64,000 bases of DNA from Ureibacillus sp. FSL W7-1570 (GCF_038593265.1 NZ_CP151979.1:868001-932000); one strand, 5' to 3'; shown: positions 47,263 to 56,398, counted from the first letter of the stretch. Notes: generated by a model not told the origin, from the sequence alone. Numbers and translations: made by a program.

Positions 47263-48204
47263 TTATTTTGCAAATAATTCCGGATAAATCGTTTTTGCGA
47301 TCAATTCCACCGCTTCCGCAATGCGTGGGCCAGGTCTGTCCAAAATATCCGCATTCAATTCATAGACATCCCCATTCTTAATCGCTGTCACGGATTCCCA
47401 ACCTTGTCGGGATTTGATTTCTTCCGCAGGATTTTCAGCATGATACACTGTTGTAATGATGGCATCCGGATTCCGGTTGATGAGATCTTCTTCTGTTACG
47501 GAAAACCAGCCTTGTTGATCCGCATATATATTTTCAACACCGGCCGCTTCGATCAGCTCCTGCTGGAATGTGCCTGAACCGATGGACCAAATATCCGGAG
47601 CGGGCGCGATTTCAAAATAGACTTTTTTCTTCTGCTTAATTTGATCTGTTTTTTCTTTGATGGCGGCAAACTGATCTTTGATTTTTTCAACCAATTCTTT
47701 ACCTTTGTCTTCAACGCCCATCACTTGGGCAATTTGTCCAATGTCGCCGTACACATCCTCGATGGAGCTGGCGGATTGGATGACAAACACTTTCAATCCC
47801 GCGCTTTCCAACTGCTCCACTTGTTCCTCGCCGCCCATTGTGTAGGCAAATACCACATCCGGATTCAATTCAATGACCCTTTCCAAGTTCACATTGATTG
47901 TGTCGGATACTTTTTCAATGTTTTGCACTTCTTCCGGCCATTTATCGTAATCTGTCACACCGATCACTTTGTCGCCAACGCCCAATTCAAATAAAATTTC
48001 CGTATTGCTTGGCTGCAACGAAATGACGGTTTCAGGCACTTTATCAAATGTGATTTCCACCCCGCGATCATCCACCACCGTGTATGAATCGCCGGATTTT
48101 TTGGCATCTGTTTCTTTTGGCGCCGCTTCATCATCCTTGCCGCATCCTGCCAATGCCAAGGCAAGTATAAGTGCAAGTAAAAAATAGATTCTCTTCAGCT
48201 TCAT
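47263..48204 (-). CDS. ABC transporter substrate-binding lipoprotein, BtuF/FepB type
   Basis: A 313-residue lipoprotein (lipobox LALAGC, Cys 21) with a class III binding-protein fold (Peripl_BP_2): VVDDRGVEITFDKVPETVISLQPSN, then NVNLERVIELNPDVVFAY. The family binds cobalamin, heme or ferric siderophores. The corrinoid-salvage cluster in the window favours a BtuF role, but its position next to zur could instead indicate a metal-stress gene. It is not a ZnuA-type (class II metal-binding) protein, so it is unlikely to be the missing zinc-binding partner of ZnuBC. No cognate permease or ATPase adjoins it. Confidence 0.78.
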   Translation of the reverse strand: MKLKRIYFLLALILALALAGCGKDDEAAPKETDAKKSGDSYTVVDDRGVEITFDKVPETVISLQPSNTEILFELGVGDKVIGVTDYDKWPEEVQNIEKVSDTINVNLERVIELNPDVVFAYTMGGEEQVEQLESAGLKVFVIQSASSIEDVYGDIGQIAQVMGVEDKGKELVEKIKDQFAAIKEKTDQIKQKKKVYFEIAPAPDIWSIGSGTFQQELIEAAGVENIYADQQGWFSVTEEDLINRNPDAIITTVYHAENPAEEIKSRQGWESVTAIKNGDVYELNADILDRPGPRIAEAVELIAKTIYPELFAK

Positions 48205-48295
48205 TTCTTATCCCTCTTTATTTCTTTATTTTCCAGGAACAGATTTGCTTATAAATGGTATTTCTTCTGCCCCTTTGTTTGCATCATAAGAAAAA

Positions 48296-48709
48296 TTATA
48301 CATTACATGCCGGACATTTTCCATAGAGTTCAAATTTATGAGATTCAACGGAATAACCTGGTAGCATGGATTCCATCATTTCCAATGGGCATAACGATAC
48401 TTCCTTCACCATTCCGCATTTCAAACAGATGAAATGGTGATGATGGTGATCCACTTCGCAATGCATTCGGAAATTTTTTTCCCCATTCAATTCGGTTTCT
48501 TCCAATATCCCTAACTCGACAAAGGTTGCGAGATTCCGATAAATCGTATCATAACTCATGCCAGGATAATCCTTTTTCAACACTTCCAACAAATCCCGGG
48601 CAGTCAAATATTTATCGGTCGCTTCAAACATCGATAAAATGAGCTCCCGTTTATCCGTTTTTTTGTATCCATTCGCTTTTAATATTTCCCAAGCTTTTTC
48701 CCGGTTCAT
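48296..48709 (-). CDS. zur: Fur-family zinc-uptake regulator
   Basis: A 137-residue Fur-family repressor. The winged helix contains TARDLLEVLKKDYPGMSYDTIYRNL; the metal-binding part has HCEVDHHHHHFICLKCG and a final CPAC, so the structural zinc site (two CxxC pairs) is complete. The start overlaps the znuB stop by four bases, placing it third in znuC-znuB-zur. A Zur-box-like sequence upstream of znuC suggests autoregulation. Zur is preferred over Fur or PerR because of this context and the His run. Confidence 0.9.
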   Translation of the reverse strand: MNREKAWEILKANGYKKTDKRELILSMFEATDKYLTARDLLEVLKKDYPGMSYDTIYRNLATFVELGILEETELNGEKNFRMHCEVDHHHHHFICLKCGMVKEVSLCPLEMMESMLPGYSVESHKFELYGKCPACNV

Positions 48710-49551
48710 TGCTGCGCCTCCTTCCGAACCGCTTTTTTGAACAAGATGACGATAATCAAAATCAGAATCGAAGTCACGACAATGGTTCCGCCCGGGGCCA
48801 AATCCAAATAGAAGGCCAAAATCAATCCAGCGATCACCGCCAATTCCCCGAATAGAACCGAATAAATCATCGTCTGCTTAAACCCTTTCGCCAACCGCAT
48901 TGCACTGGCAACAGGCAGCGTAATCAATGAAGAAACAAGCAGGATCCCGACAATTCGCATGCTTGCGGCAATGGTCAATGCAACCACGACCATGAACAGA
49001 AAATGGATCATTTTCGCCGGAAGCCCTGACGCTTTTGCATACTCTTCATCAAAGGATAACACAAACATTTCTTTAAAAAAGAATGCCAAAAATAACAACA
49101 CAATGAAAGCAATGGCGAGGATGATCCATAAATCATGTCTTGAAACGGCGGAAACCGTGCCAAAAAGATAGCCCATCACATCGGTGCTGAAACCATTGGC
49201 CAGGGAAATAAAGATGGCGCTCAAGCCGATTCCGCAGGACATGATGATCGGAATCGCCAATTCTTCGTAATGTTTATATAAAGCCCGTAACCTTTCAATA
49301 AAAACGGAACCAAGCACACTGGCCGCTATTCCAAAATAAATGGGATTGAGGAAACCCAATGCGGCCAGATTCTGATTAACCAATAATCCCCCCGTAATCC
49401 CCGCCAAAGTGACATGGGAGAGCGCATCGGCAATCAGGGACATTCTGCGGACCACAATAAACACACCCAACAGAGGAGCAATGAAACCTATAATGATTCC
49501 AGCAATAAAAGCATTTTGTAAAAATTCATAATGAATGATTGCATCTAACAT
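48706..49551 (-). CDS. znuB: Zinc ABC transporter permease
   Basis: A 281-residue permease of the ABC-3 (ZnuB/AdcB) family with about eight spans. PLLGVFIVVRRMSLIADALSH near residue 27 is the conserved coupling region. AAGGAGAG precedes ATG 49551; the longer frame to 49593 overlaps znuC and is rejected. It pairs with ZnuC for high-affinity zinc uptake. No znuA is in this operon. Confidence 0.9.
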   Translation of the reverse strand: MLDAIIHYEFLQNAFIAGIIIGFIAPLLGVFIVVRRMSLIADALSHVTLAGITGGLLVNQNLAALGFLNPIYFGIAASVLGSVFIERLRALYKHYEELAIPIIMSCGIGLSAIFISLANGFSTDVMGYLFGTVSAVSRHDLWIILAIAFIVLLFLAFFFKEMFVLSFDEEYAKASGLPAKMIHFLFMVVVALTIAASMRIVGILLVSSLITLPVASAMRLAKGFKQTMIYSVLFGELAVIAGLILAFYLDLAPGGTIVVTSILILIIVILFKKAVRKEAQQ

Positions 49552-49562
49552 ACCCGCTCTCC

Positions 49563-50303
49563 TTACACCGCCCGTACGGAATGACCGTACCACTCATAAA
49601 TTTGTTCTTTTGGAATTTGATTGTATTCTTCCATGTTTCCGTAAAAAAGAATGCGCTTATTCAAAAATGCCACATGACTGATCTGGTTGGAAGGCGTTTC
49701 AATATCATGAGTAACCAAAATGATGGTTAAATTGTGTTTCTTATTTAATTCTCCCAACATATCATAAAATGATTGAACCTGTTTGATATCCACGCCGACT
49801 GTCGGTTCATCCAAAACGAGCAATTTGGGTTCAGAAATCAATGCCCGCGCAATAAACACCCGTTGCTGTTGGCCGCCGGAAAGTTCGCCAATATTGCGGT
49901 GTTGAAACTGCTCCATTCCGACAGCAGCCAAAGCTTCATGCACCCGTTTATTTGCATCCTTTGGCAACCGTTTAAATAATCCGGCTTTTTTCGTCAATCC
50001 ACTTTGCACCACTTCCTTCACGGTTGCCGGAAAGGCGGTGTTGAAAGAATTGGATTTTTGCGAAACGTATCCAATCCATTCCCGATGCTGGAATGAAGAA
50101 ACCGGTTCGCCAAAAAGCGTTACTTCTCCTTTGGCTTTCAGCAACCCTAAAATAATTTTCAATAAAGTGGATTTTCCCGAACCATTCGGACCGACAAGGG
50201 CTAAAAAATCCCCTTCATCCACTGTTATAGAAACGTTATTTAAAACGGGATCCGATCCATAGTTAAACGAAACATTTTTCAACTCGACAAAAGGTTTTTT
50301 CAT
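49563..50303 (-). CDS. znuC: Zinc ABC transporter ATP-binding protein
   Basis: A 246-residue ABC ATPase: Walker A GPNGSGKSTL (about 38), Q-loop VSQKSNSF, signature LSGGQQQRVFIARAL (about 138), Walker B LLVLDEPTVGVD. First gene of znuC-znuB-zur; its upstream region has a Zur-box-like sequence. Confidence 0.92.
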   Translation of the reverse strand: MKKPFVELKNVSFNYGSDPVLNNVSITVDEGDFLALVGPNGSGKSTLLKIILGLLKAKGEVTLFGEPVSSFQHREWIGYVSQKSNSFNTAFPATVKEVVQSGLTKKAGLFKRLPKDANKRVHEALAAVGMEQFQHRNIGELSGGQQQRVFIARALISEPKLLVLDEPTVGVDIKQVQSFYDMLGELNKKHNLTIILVTHDIETPSNQISHVAFLNKRILFYGNMEEYNQIPKEQIYEWYGHSVRAV

Positions 50304-50319
50304 CGTTTCTCTTCTTTCT

Positions 50320-50340
50320 AATTCATAATCATTACGATTT
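50320..50340. promoter_or_regulatory. Zur-box-like operator upstream of znuC
   Basis: The minus strand reads AAATCGTAATGATTATGAATT, close to the Bacillus Zur box AAATCGTAATNATTACGATTT, with mismatches only in the right half. It lies 17 nt before the znuC start, and the promoter must be just upstream. Confidence 0.7.
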
Positions 50341-50413
50341 ACATTTTGTAAGTATACGAGATTTGCGTATCTTTGTAAAGGTTTCTTGCTTGATCAATGG
50401 AAAGGATGACGAG

Positions 50414-50662
50414 ATGAATCAGATTATTGAATTTTGGGAGTCATTATTATCGAAATCCGATAACGAAATCAGGAAAATGGCGAAGCAATACGGAGTGGAT
50501 TTGACGATTGAGGAGATCCGGCAACTCCGGCCACTGGCTCAAAAGGCCAACATCACCTGGCTTGTGACGGGAATACCGGATTGGGTTTTGAAAGAAGCCG
50601 AGCGAATATTGGGTTCGAAGAAATTTAAAAAATATAAGAAGATGCTGGATGATTTGAGATAA
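50414..50662 (+). CDS. Small cytosolic protein in the YqfT position (DUF2624-like)
   Basis: An 82-residue helical protein (MNQIIEFWESLLSKSDNEIR...) ending in a Lys-rich segment (KKFKKYKKMLDDLR). Location beside zur and nfo matches YqfT of B. subtilis, and length and helix pattern are compatible with DUF2624, but I cannot confirm homology by eye. AAAGGATGACGAG precedes ATG 50414; the longer frame from 50363 is rejected. The group II intron's 3' end lies only a few bases after its stop. Confidence 0.55.
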   Translation: MNQIIEFWESLLSKSDNEIRKMAKQYGVDLTIEEIRQLRPLAQKANITWLVTGIPDWVLKEAERILGSKKFKKYKKMLDDLR

Positions 50663-50664
50663 CT

Positions 50665-52550
50665 AATCGAGTAGGAGGGAGCGATTAACTCCCGTCCTCT
50701 CACACCACCGTACGTACGGTTCCGTATACGGCGGTTCAATTAAGATCATTGACGCAAGTTTTCATAACGAGCTTCAAGACTTTCCAACCCTTGGTTTCTC
50801 CAATAGGAGTTACCAAGGGTTCTGTGTAATATTGGACTATTTGAAATACGCCAATAACTCTTCCGAGTATTTCCCCATTCATACGCTTGCCATTGTGGTA
50901 CGCCAAGCTGAATAAGGTTGCGTGTCTTTGTTTTCGGTTTCTTCCAGTTCTTCCATAGACACATTCGAAGTCTTCTACGAATCCATTTATCTAATTCAAG
51001 GAATATAGATTTGGTGTCTGCTAACGCAAAATATCCACACCATCCCACTAGATATTGATTCAGTTTCTGAATGCGGTATTCCATCGGGTAGGGCATCTTG
51101 CGTGATGTGATTTCACGAACTTTATTCTTCATTCGTTTAAGGCTTTCTTTTGCGATACGAACCTTTGGCTCTTTATGATAGGTAAAGCTAAATCCTAGAA
51201 ACTTACGTTTCCATGGACGGTCGACCGCTGATTTCTTTTCATTTACTTTCAGTCGTAGTTTTCCTTCAATGAATCGTTGAATGCTTGCCATTGTGCGAAG
51301 TCCTGCTCGTTTACTTTTCACGTAAATGTTACAGTCATCCGCATATCGAACGAATTTGTGTCCTCTTCTTTCCAATTCTTTATCTAGTTCATCTAGTACA
51401 ATGTTAGATAGTAGCGGACTTAATGGTCCTCCTTGTGGAGTTCCTTCTAATGTGCTTGACACCACACCATTAATCATGACTCCCGATTGTAAATACTTAC
51501 GAATCAATTTCAGTAATGGTTTATCTTGGATTCTCTTCGCGAGTGTACCCATTAATCTGTCATGGTTGACCTTATCAAAGAATTTCTCCAAGTCCATATC
51601 TACAACCCATCGATGTCCATCTCTTATATATTCTTTCGCTTTCCTCACCGCATCATGGGCACTTCGGTTTGGTCTAAATCCGTAGCTGTTTTCAGAGAAT
51701 GTAGGGTCATACACTTTTGAAAGTACTTGGGCGATTGCTTGTTGAATCAAACGGTCTGTTACGGTAGGGATTCCTAGTAAACGAACACCGCCGTCAGGTT
51801 TCGGGATTTCGACTCTGCGGACTGGCATTGGTTCATAAGTTCCCTTGAGAATTGCCTCCTTAATAGATAGCCAGTTTTCGACTATGTGCTGTCGTAGGTT
51901 TTGTACGGGCATCATATCTACTCCGTGGCTTCCTTTATTCTGTTCTACACGTTTTAGTGCTTGAAGCATGTTCTCCCGTGACAGGATTTGATTCAAAAGC
52001 ATCGTTATTCTCCTTCCGTGAATAGCTGTTCTCTTTATGCCAGTGGTCACTCCACCCTCCAAGAGGTCCCCCACGGGATTCACCGCTTCCTTCCTCAAGT
52101 GAGGTACTACGTTTTCTGTTTTCATCATGACTCACTGAATGCCAAGGGCTATTCTCTCTTAATTGTTCGGTCCTTCTTAGTTGTTCTAGACCAACTAATA
52201 CTATGACCTCTGCTGACTTCTGACGGTTCAGCTACTTATCACTAAGTAGGTTATGAAGCGTACTTCACCTATCCGCCAGACCTCCCCGGGTAAGTACATG
52301 CACTTTCACACCATCTATCCGCCTCATCTACTCGATATGACCTTCGACAGAAAGAGCTTTGTTTTGTTTTGCAAACTCACTCAATCATACCTAGCCTTAT
52401 ATGAGGTTCGTGTTCCTCGGACCGGTGTTTTGCCTCCAGCTTCCTTCAGATTCCGCGTCACCACGGACACCCTTGCTCTTGGCTAACCTCTACTTCTGTC
52501 TTCGGGGTTCGGGACTTACACCCTATAGTTCATGTACATGCCGGGCGCAC
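50665..52550 (-). mobile_element. Group IIC intron
   Basis: On the minus strand the element starts GTGCGCCCGGCATG (52550) and ends near 50665 with a domain V/VI region at about 50670-50735 (GAACCGCCGTATACGG..., ACGGTGGTG). It encodes one reverse transcriptase. Directly 5' of it is a rho-independent terminator stem and T-run (52551-52590), the insertion preference of class C introns. Exact 3' edge is uncertain by a few bases. Confidence 0.88.
50746..52002 (-). CDS. ltrA: Group II intron reverse transcriptase/maturase
   Basis: A 418-residue intron-encoded protein. Reverse-transcriptase blocks include SYGFRPNRSAHDAV, the palm motif FVRYADDCNIYV and EGTPQGGPLSPLLSNIVLDELD. The maturase (domain X, GIIM) part follows with KLNQYLVGWCGYF. 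No HNH endonuclease domain is present, as usual for class C. GGAAGGAG is 6 nt before ATG 52002, so the longer frame to 52128 is rejected as intron RNA. It splices and mobilises the intron. Confidence 0.93.
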   Translation of the reverse strand: MLLNQILSRENMLQALKRVEQNKGSHGVDMMPVQNLRQHIVENWLSIKEAILKGTYEPMPVRRVEIPKPDGGVRLLGIPTVTDRLIQQAIAQVLSKVYDPTFSENSYGFRPNRSAHDAVRKAKEYIRDGHRWVVDMDLEKFFDKVNHDRLMGTLAKRIQDKPLLKLIRKYLQSGVMINGVVSSTLEGTPQGGPLSPLLSNIVLDELDKELERRGHKFVRYADDCNIYVKSKRAGLRTMASIQRFIEGKLRLKVNEKKSAVDRPWKRKFLGFSFTYHKEPKVRIAKESLKRMKNKVREITSRKMPYPMEYRIQKLNQYLVGWCGYFALADTKSIFLELDKWIRRRLRMCLWKNWKKPKTKTRNLIQLGVPQWQAYEWGNTRKSYWRISNSPILHRTLGNSYWRNQGLESLEARYENLRQ

Positions 52551-52590
52551 AAAAAGAGCGAAAGGGACTATCCCCCATTCGCTCTTTTTG
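52551..52590 (-). terminator. Terminator used as the group IIC intron target
   Basis: AAAGAGCGAA and TTCGCTCTTT (52553-52588) pair with G-rich loop, followed on the minus strand by TTTTT and directly by the intron's GTGCG. It is the likely end of transcripts from the PBP4-type gene across array B. Confidence 0.8.
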
Positions 52591-52657
52591 TTTGAACAAG
52601 TAATTGAGGAAGGTTTGCTTCGACTATGTTGTGATGAGATGGAAATCGGTCATATTT

Positions 52658-53640
52658 GCGCTAAGTCAATTTTTTGGGCTTCCCGGCAATGGAATATCCG
52701 CCAAAATCGGAGGTATTTCCGCCGTTTTGCATTGCTTTTCCGCCAAAATTATGAATTTATCCGCCAAGCCAATTATTTTAAGCTTCCCGGCAATGGAATA
52801 TCCGCCAAAATCGGAGGTATTTCCGCCATTCTGCAGTACTTTTCCGCCAAAGTTATGAATTTATCCGCCAAGCCAATTATTTTAGGCTTCCCGGCATTGT
52901 AATATCCGCCAAAATCAGTCGAATATCCGCCATTCTTCAGTGCTTTTCCGCCAAAGTTGCAAATTTATCCGCCGAGCCAATTTTTTTGTCTTCTCGGCAA
53001 TAGGATATCCGCCAAAATTGGAGGATTTTCCGCCATTCTTCAGTGCTTTTCCGCCAAAGTTGCAAATTTATCCGCCGAGCCAATTATTTTAGGCTTCCCG
53101 TCATTGGGATATCCGCCAAAATCGGAGGTATTTCCGCCATTCTTCAGTACTTTTCCGCCAAAGTTATGAATTTATCCGCCGAGCCAATTATTTTAGGCTT
53201 CCCGGCATTGTAATATCCGCCATAATCGGGCATTTTTCCGCCGTTTTGCATTGGTTTTCCGCCAAAATTATGAATTTATCCGCCAAGCCCATTTTTTTGT
53301 CTTCTCGGTAATGGGATATCCGCCAAAATCGGGCGTATTTTCGCCGTTTTGCATTGGTTTTCCGCCAAAGTTATGAATTTATCCGCCGAGCCAATTTTTT
53401 TGTCTTCTCGGCAATAGGATATCCGCCAAAATTGGGCGTATTTCCGCCATTCTGCAGTGCTTTTCCGCCAAAGTTATGAATTTATCCGCCGAGCCAATTA
53501 TTTTAGGCTTCCCGGCATTGTAATATCCGCCAAAATCAGTCGAATATCCGCCATTCTGCAGTGCTTTTCCGCCAAAGTTGCAAATTTATCCGCCGAGCCA
53601 ATTATTTTAAGCTTCCCGCATTGGGATATCAGCCAAGTTA
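52658..53640. repeat. Array B: nine 104-bp units with four phased TCCGCC motifs
   Basis: Nine full units and two partial ones, on the plus strand. TCCGCC starts at, for example, 52697, 52718, 52739, 52760 and then 52801: spacing 21, 21, 21, 41. The spacing and the TATCCGCCAAAA, TCCGCCAAAGT and TCCGCCAAG contexts are those of array A on the opposite strand, while other spacer bases differ. It fills the gap between the PBP4-type gene (53693) and its distal terminator. Confidence 0.95.
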
Positions 53641-53692
53641 AAGAACTTATCCGCCATCTAAAAAAAACTCCAAATACGCACATTCAGCCTTA

Positions 53693-55114
53693 TCAATACT
53701 GTTCCATCATCGCTTCCACCACTTTGTCAATGTCTTTGATTTTATTTTTCTGTTGATTCTGGGTCATCACGGCAAAGGCATACATTTTCCCGCTTTTGGC
53801 CTTCACGTATCCCGCCAAGGTATACACTCCGGATATATGCCCTGTTTTGGCAAATACACGGCCTTTCAAATGATCATCCAAGTACCGTTCCCTCAATGAT
53901 CCCCCGATCTCCCGTTTCTTTTCCCCTCCAACAGGCAAGCTGCTGAAAAAGATGGGGAAATAGGGTTCGTGGCGGACTATTACTAATAAATTGGTCAACT
54001 CATTGGCCGTAGTCCGGTTTTTGTAGGAAATGCCCGAACCATCTTCCAACTGCCAAAATTCCATATTTAATCCAATTTGTTCCCCATAGTACCGGATCAC
54101 GTTTAATCCGCTTTTAAAATCCCCGTGTCCGTAAACCGTTTGCCCCATTGTTTTGACTAAAATATCCGCAATGCTGTTGTTGCTCAATTTCAGAAAAGGA
54201 TGGACAAGAACTTCCAATGGCAAGGAATGTTTTGTATAAAGCAAGACGGCATTTTTCGGTACCGCTTTTCTTTCAATGGCCGTATCATAAAATGAAACAC
54301 CCGCTTCTTCCAACGTTTTCTTGAATGCAATAAGCGTATTAAGGGTTGGATCATATAAGGTCACCCAATCTTTATGGGGCTCTCCAACAGGAATATTGCC
54401 TGAAATGACAACCTCATTGGATCGGTGTTTCCGGATGATTTCAATGGTATTTTTTTCATTTGAAGCAACCGTCTTTGCCTGGTTGATGAAAATCATGCCG
54501 CAATCATTTGGCTCAAATTCAATCATCGGTTTGTTCCCGATTTCCGTCGGTTTGACATGAACAATCATGGTACCGGCGTCAAAATCCTGATCTGGCGACA
54601 TCGTCAAAGCGCTGATCCGCGGTGCGTAATAATAGCTTTCATCGTCTTTTGCAATCCCTGGAGAAAGGGCCGCACCTTGAAAATGCAAATCATCGCCATA
54701 TAGATTACCCCGTATGGAATGAACTCCTAATACCTTCAATATATCTGCAATTTGCAAAAAATTGTTCTTTTGAAAAGTGGGATCGCCGCGTCCTTTAAAA
54801 TAAAGATTGCCCACCAGCTCACCGTTCTCGATTTTGCCATCGGTGTACACATCTGTTTGAAAACGGTGCAGTTCCCCCAATGTATGCAATGCGCTTGCAG
54901 CCGTCAGCAATTTCAATGTGGAAGCCGGTTTCATCCCGACATCCCCATTTTTTTCATACACTATTTCACCGGTTTCCGGATCCCTGATGGACACGCTTAT
55001 ATTATCCGTGCCCAAATATTGCTGGATTGTTTCGTTCAGGGACTTTGCCTGAATGGGATGAACATAGCAAAACATAAATAGAACTGTAATTAAAGCCGTA
55101 TATCTTTTAATCAT
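53693..55114 (-). CDS. D-alanyl-D-alanine carboxypeptidase/endopeptidase (PBP4 type, peptidase S13)
   Basis: A 473-residue exported penicillin-binding protein that trims or cuts peptidoglycan cross-links. A signal peptide (ALITVLFMFCYVHPIQAKS) is followed by the catalytic motifs: SxxK in MKPASTLKLL (about 60), SxN in LKLSNNSIADI (about 310) and KTG in FAKTGHISG (about 415). The domain insertion between SxxK and SxN typical of S13 is present. AAGGTGGCTGG precedes ATG 55114. It resembles DacC of Bacillus. Downstream comes array B, upstream array D. Confidence 0.9.
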   Translation of the reverse strand: MIKRYTALITVLFMFCYVHPIQAKSLNETIQQYLGTDNISVSIRDPETGEIVYEKNGDVGMKPASTLKLLTAASALHTLGELHRFQTDVYTDGKIENGELVGNLYFKGRGDPTFQKNNFLQIADILKVLGVHSIRGNLYGDDLHFQGAALSPGIAKDDESYYYAPRISALTMSPDQDFDAGTMIVHVKPTEIGNKPMIEFEPNDCGMIFINQAKTVASNEKNTIEIIRKHRSNEVVISGNIPVGEPHKDWVTLYDPTLNTLIAFKKTLEEAGVSFYDTAIERKAVPKNAVLLYTKHSLPLEVLVHPFLKLSNNSIADILVKTMGQTVYGHGDFKSGLNVIRYYGEQIGLNMEFWQLEDGSGISYKNRTTANELTNLLVIVRHEPYFPIFFSSLPVGGEKKREIGGSLRERYLDDHLKGRVFAKTGHISGVYTLAGYVKAKSGKMYAFAVMTQNQQKNKIKDIDKVVEAMMEQY

Positions 55115-55204
55115 GCCAGCCACCTTCAAAAAAATCATTTGCATTTTAGTATGGCTGGTTTGCCTTCTTTTATATTGAAAATTGACTAAAGAAAAGAATC
55201 CATA

Positions 55205-55460
55205 ATAGCCATTCTTTAAGGGAAAATAGTCAAATTGGCGAACTTAATTGCCAAAGATGAAAAAACGCCATGCAAAAAGGCCGATAATAGTCAAACCCGT
55301 GAGCATAATAGCCATTCCCCGATGAATATTAGTCAAAGGATTCAATTTATTAGCCAATCTCTAAAAACATGCCGCCCCAAAAGCCAATAATAGGCAAACT
55401 CCGAAACATAATAGCCCCGATGTATATTAGTCAAATGAATCAATATATTCGCCAAACCTC
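55205..55460. repeat. Array D: phased repeat with ATAGCC/TTAGTC-type motifs
   Basis: Motif starts on the plus strand are 55205, 55226, 55247, then 55287, 55308, 55329, 55350, then 55390, 55411, 55427, 55448. Spacings are 21 within groups and 40 between groups, with one shortened step of 16. Motifs are ATAGCC, ATAGTC, ATTGCC, TTAGCC, TTCGCC. It fills the gap between nfo and the PBP4-type gene. Confidence 0.88.
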
Positions 55461-55464
55461 AATC

Positions 55465-55494
55465 AAAAAAAGAGCGAGGTGTTTTCCTCGCTCT
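55465..55494 (-). terminator. Terminator of nfo
   Basis: AGAGCGAGG (55471-55479) and CCTCGCTCT (55486-55494) form a perfect 9-bp stem, followed on the minus strand by T7. It overlaps the nfo stop region. Confidence 0.85.
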
Positions 55495-56381
55495 CAGCCG
55501 CGCAATGCGTCAATCCATTCCGGATGGAAATCCCCGGTTTTCAGCATTTCAATTTCTTCTTTATATGGCGGCTTTTTATTTTTCGAATCAGAACCGACCC
55601 AAGGCGTTTCAAGAATTTTTGGGATGTCTTTGAACACTTCATGATGGACGATGTAGTTGAGCGCATCAAATCCGATATGGCCAAAGCCCAGATTCTCGTG
55701 GCGGTCTTTTCTTGCCCCGCGCTCGTTTTTGCTGTCGTTGATATGTACGACTTTGATGCGGTCGAGGCCGATGATTTTATCGAATTCCTCCAACACGCCA
55801 TCGAAATCTTCAACGATGTTATAGCCCGCATCATGGGTATGGCATGTATCAAAGCAGACGGAAAGACGCTCGTTGTTCGTCACGCCGTCGATGATTTGCG
55901 CCAGTTCCTCAAAAGTTTTACCGCATTCGGAACCTTTCCCCGCCATCGTTTCCAATGCAATTTGCACGTTGGAATCCACGGAGAGCACTTCATTCAGCCC
56001 TTCGATGATTTTTTTGATGCCCTTTTCTTCCCCTTCCCCCACATGGGAACCTGGATGGAGAACGATTTGTGTGGCACCGATCGCTTCCGTGCGCTCAATT
56101 TCTTTTTGCAAAAATTCCACACCCAAAGCAAAGACTTCCGGTTTTACCGTATTGGCAATGTTGATGATGTAAGGGGCATGGACCACAATGTCGGAAATGC
56201 CGTGTTCCTTCATATGTTGCAAGCCCGCTTCGATATTCAATTCTTCAATGGCTTTTCTTCTCGTATTTTGAGGGGCCCCTGTATAAATCATGAAGGTTGT
56301 TGCCCCGTAGGATGCCGCTTCTTCACTGGCGGCAAGCAGCATTTTCTTGCCGCTCATGGATACGTGTGAACCGATTAACAT
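55494..56381 (-). CDS. nfo: Deoxyribonuclease IV (endonuclease IV)
   Basis: A 295-residue AP endonuclease that cuts 5' of abasic sites and repairs oxidised 3' ends. [14 protein letters not shown] at the start, [14 protein letters not shown] near residue 110 and [11 protein letters not shown] near residue 175, with [20 protein letters not shown], carry the zinc ligands. AAAAGGAG precedes ATG 56381. It lies 17 bp below cshB, as in B. subtilis (yqfR-yqfS). Confidence 0.95.
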   Translation of the reverse strand: MLIGSHVSMSGKKMLLAASEEAASYGATTFMIYTGAPQNTRRKAIEELNIEAGLQHMKEHGISDIVVHAPYIINIANTVKPEVFALGVEFLQKEIERTEAIGATQIVLHPGSHVGEGEEKGIKKIIEGLNEVLSVDSNVQIALETMAGKGSECGKTFEELAQIIDGVTNNERLSVCFDTCHTHDAGYNIVEDFDGVLEEFDKIIGLDRIKVVHINDSKNERGARKDRHENLGFGHIGFDALNYIVHHEVFKDIPKILETPWVGSDSKNKKPPYKEEIEMLKTGDFHPEWIDALRG

Positions 56382-56398
56382 TCTCCTTTTCCCTCTTT

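Noticed and set aside
47263-48204. Assignment of the binding lipoprotein as ZnuA
   Set aside because: It has the class III BtuF/FepB fold and lacks the His-rich loop of zinc-binding ZnuA/AdcA proteins, although it is next to zur.
55479-56369. 296-codon plus-strand open frame
   Set aside because: It is a mirror of nfo, whose zinc-ligand motifs are unmistakable.
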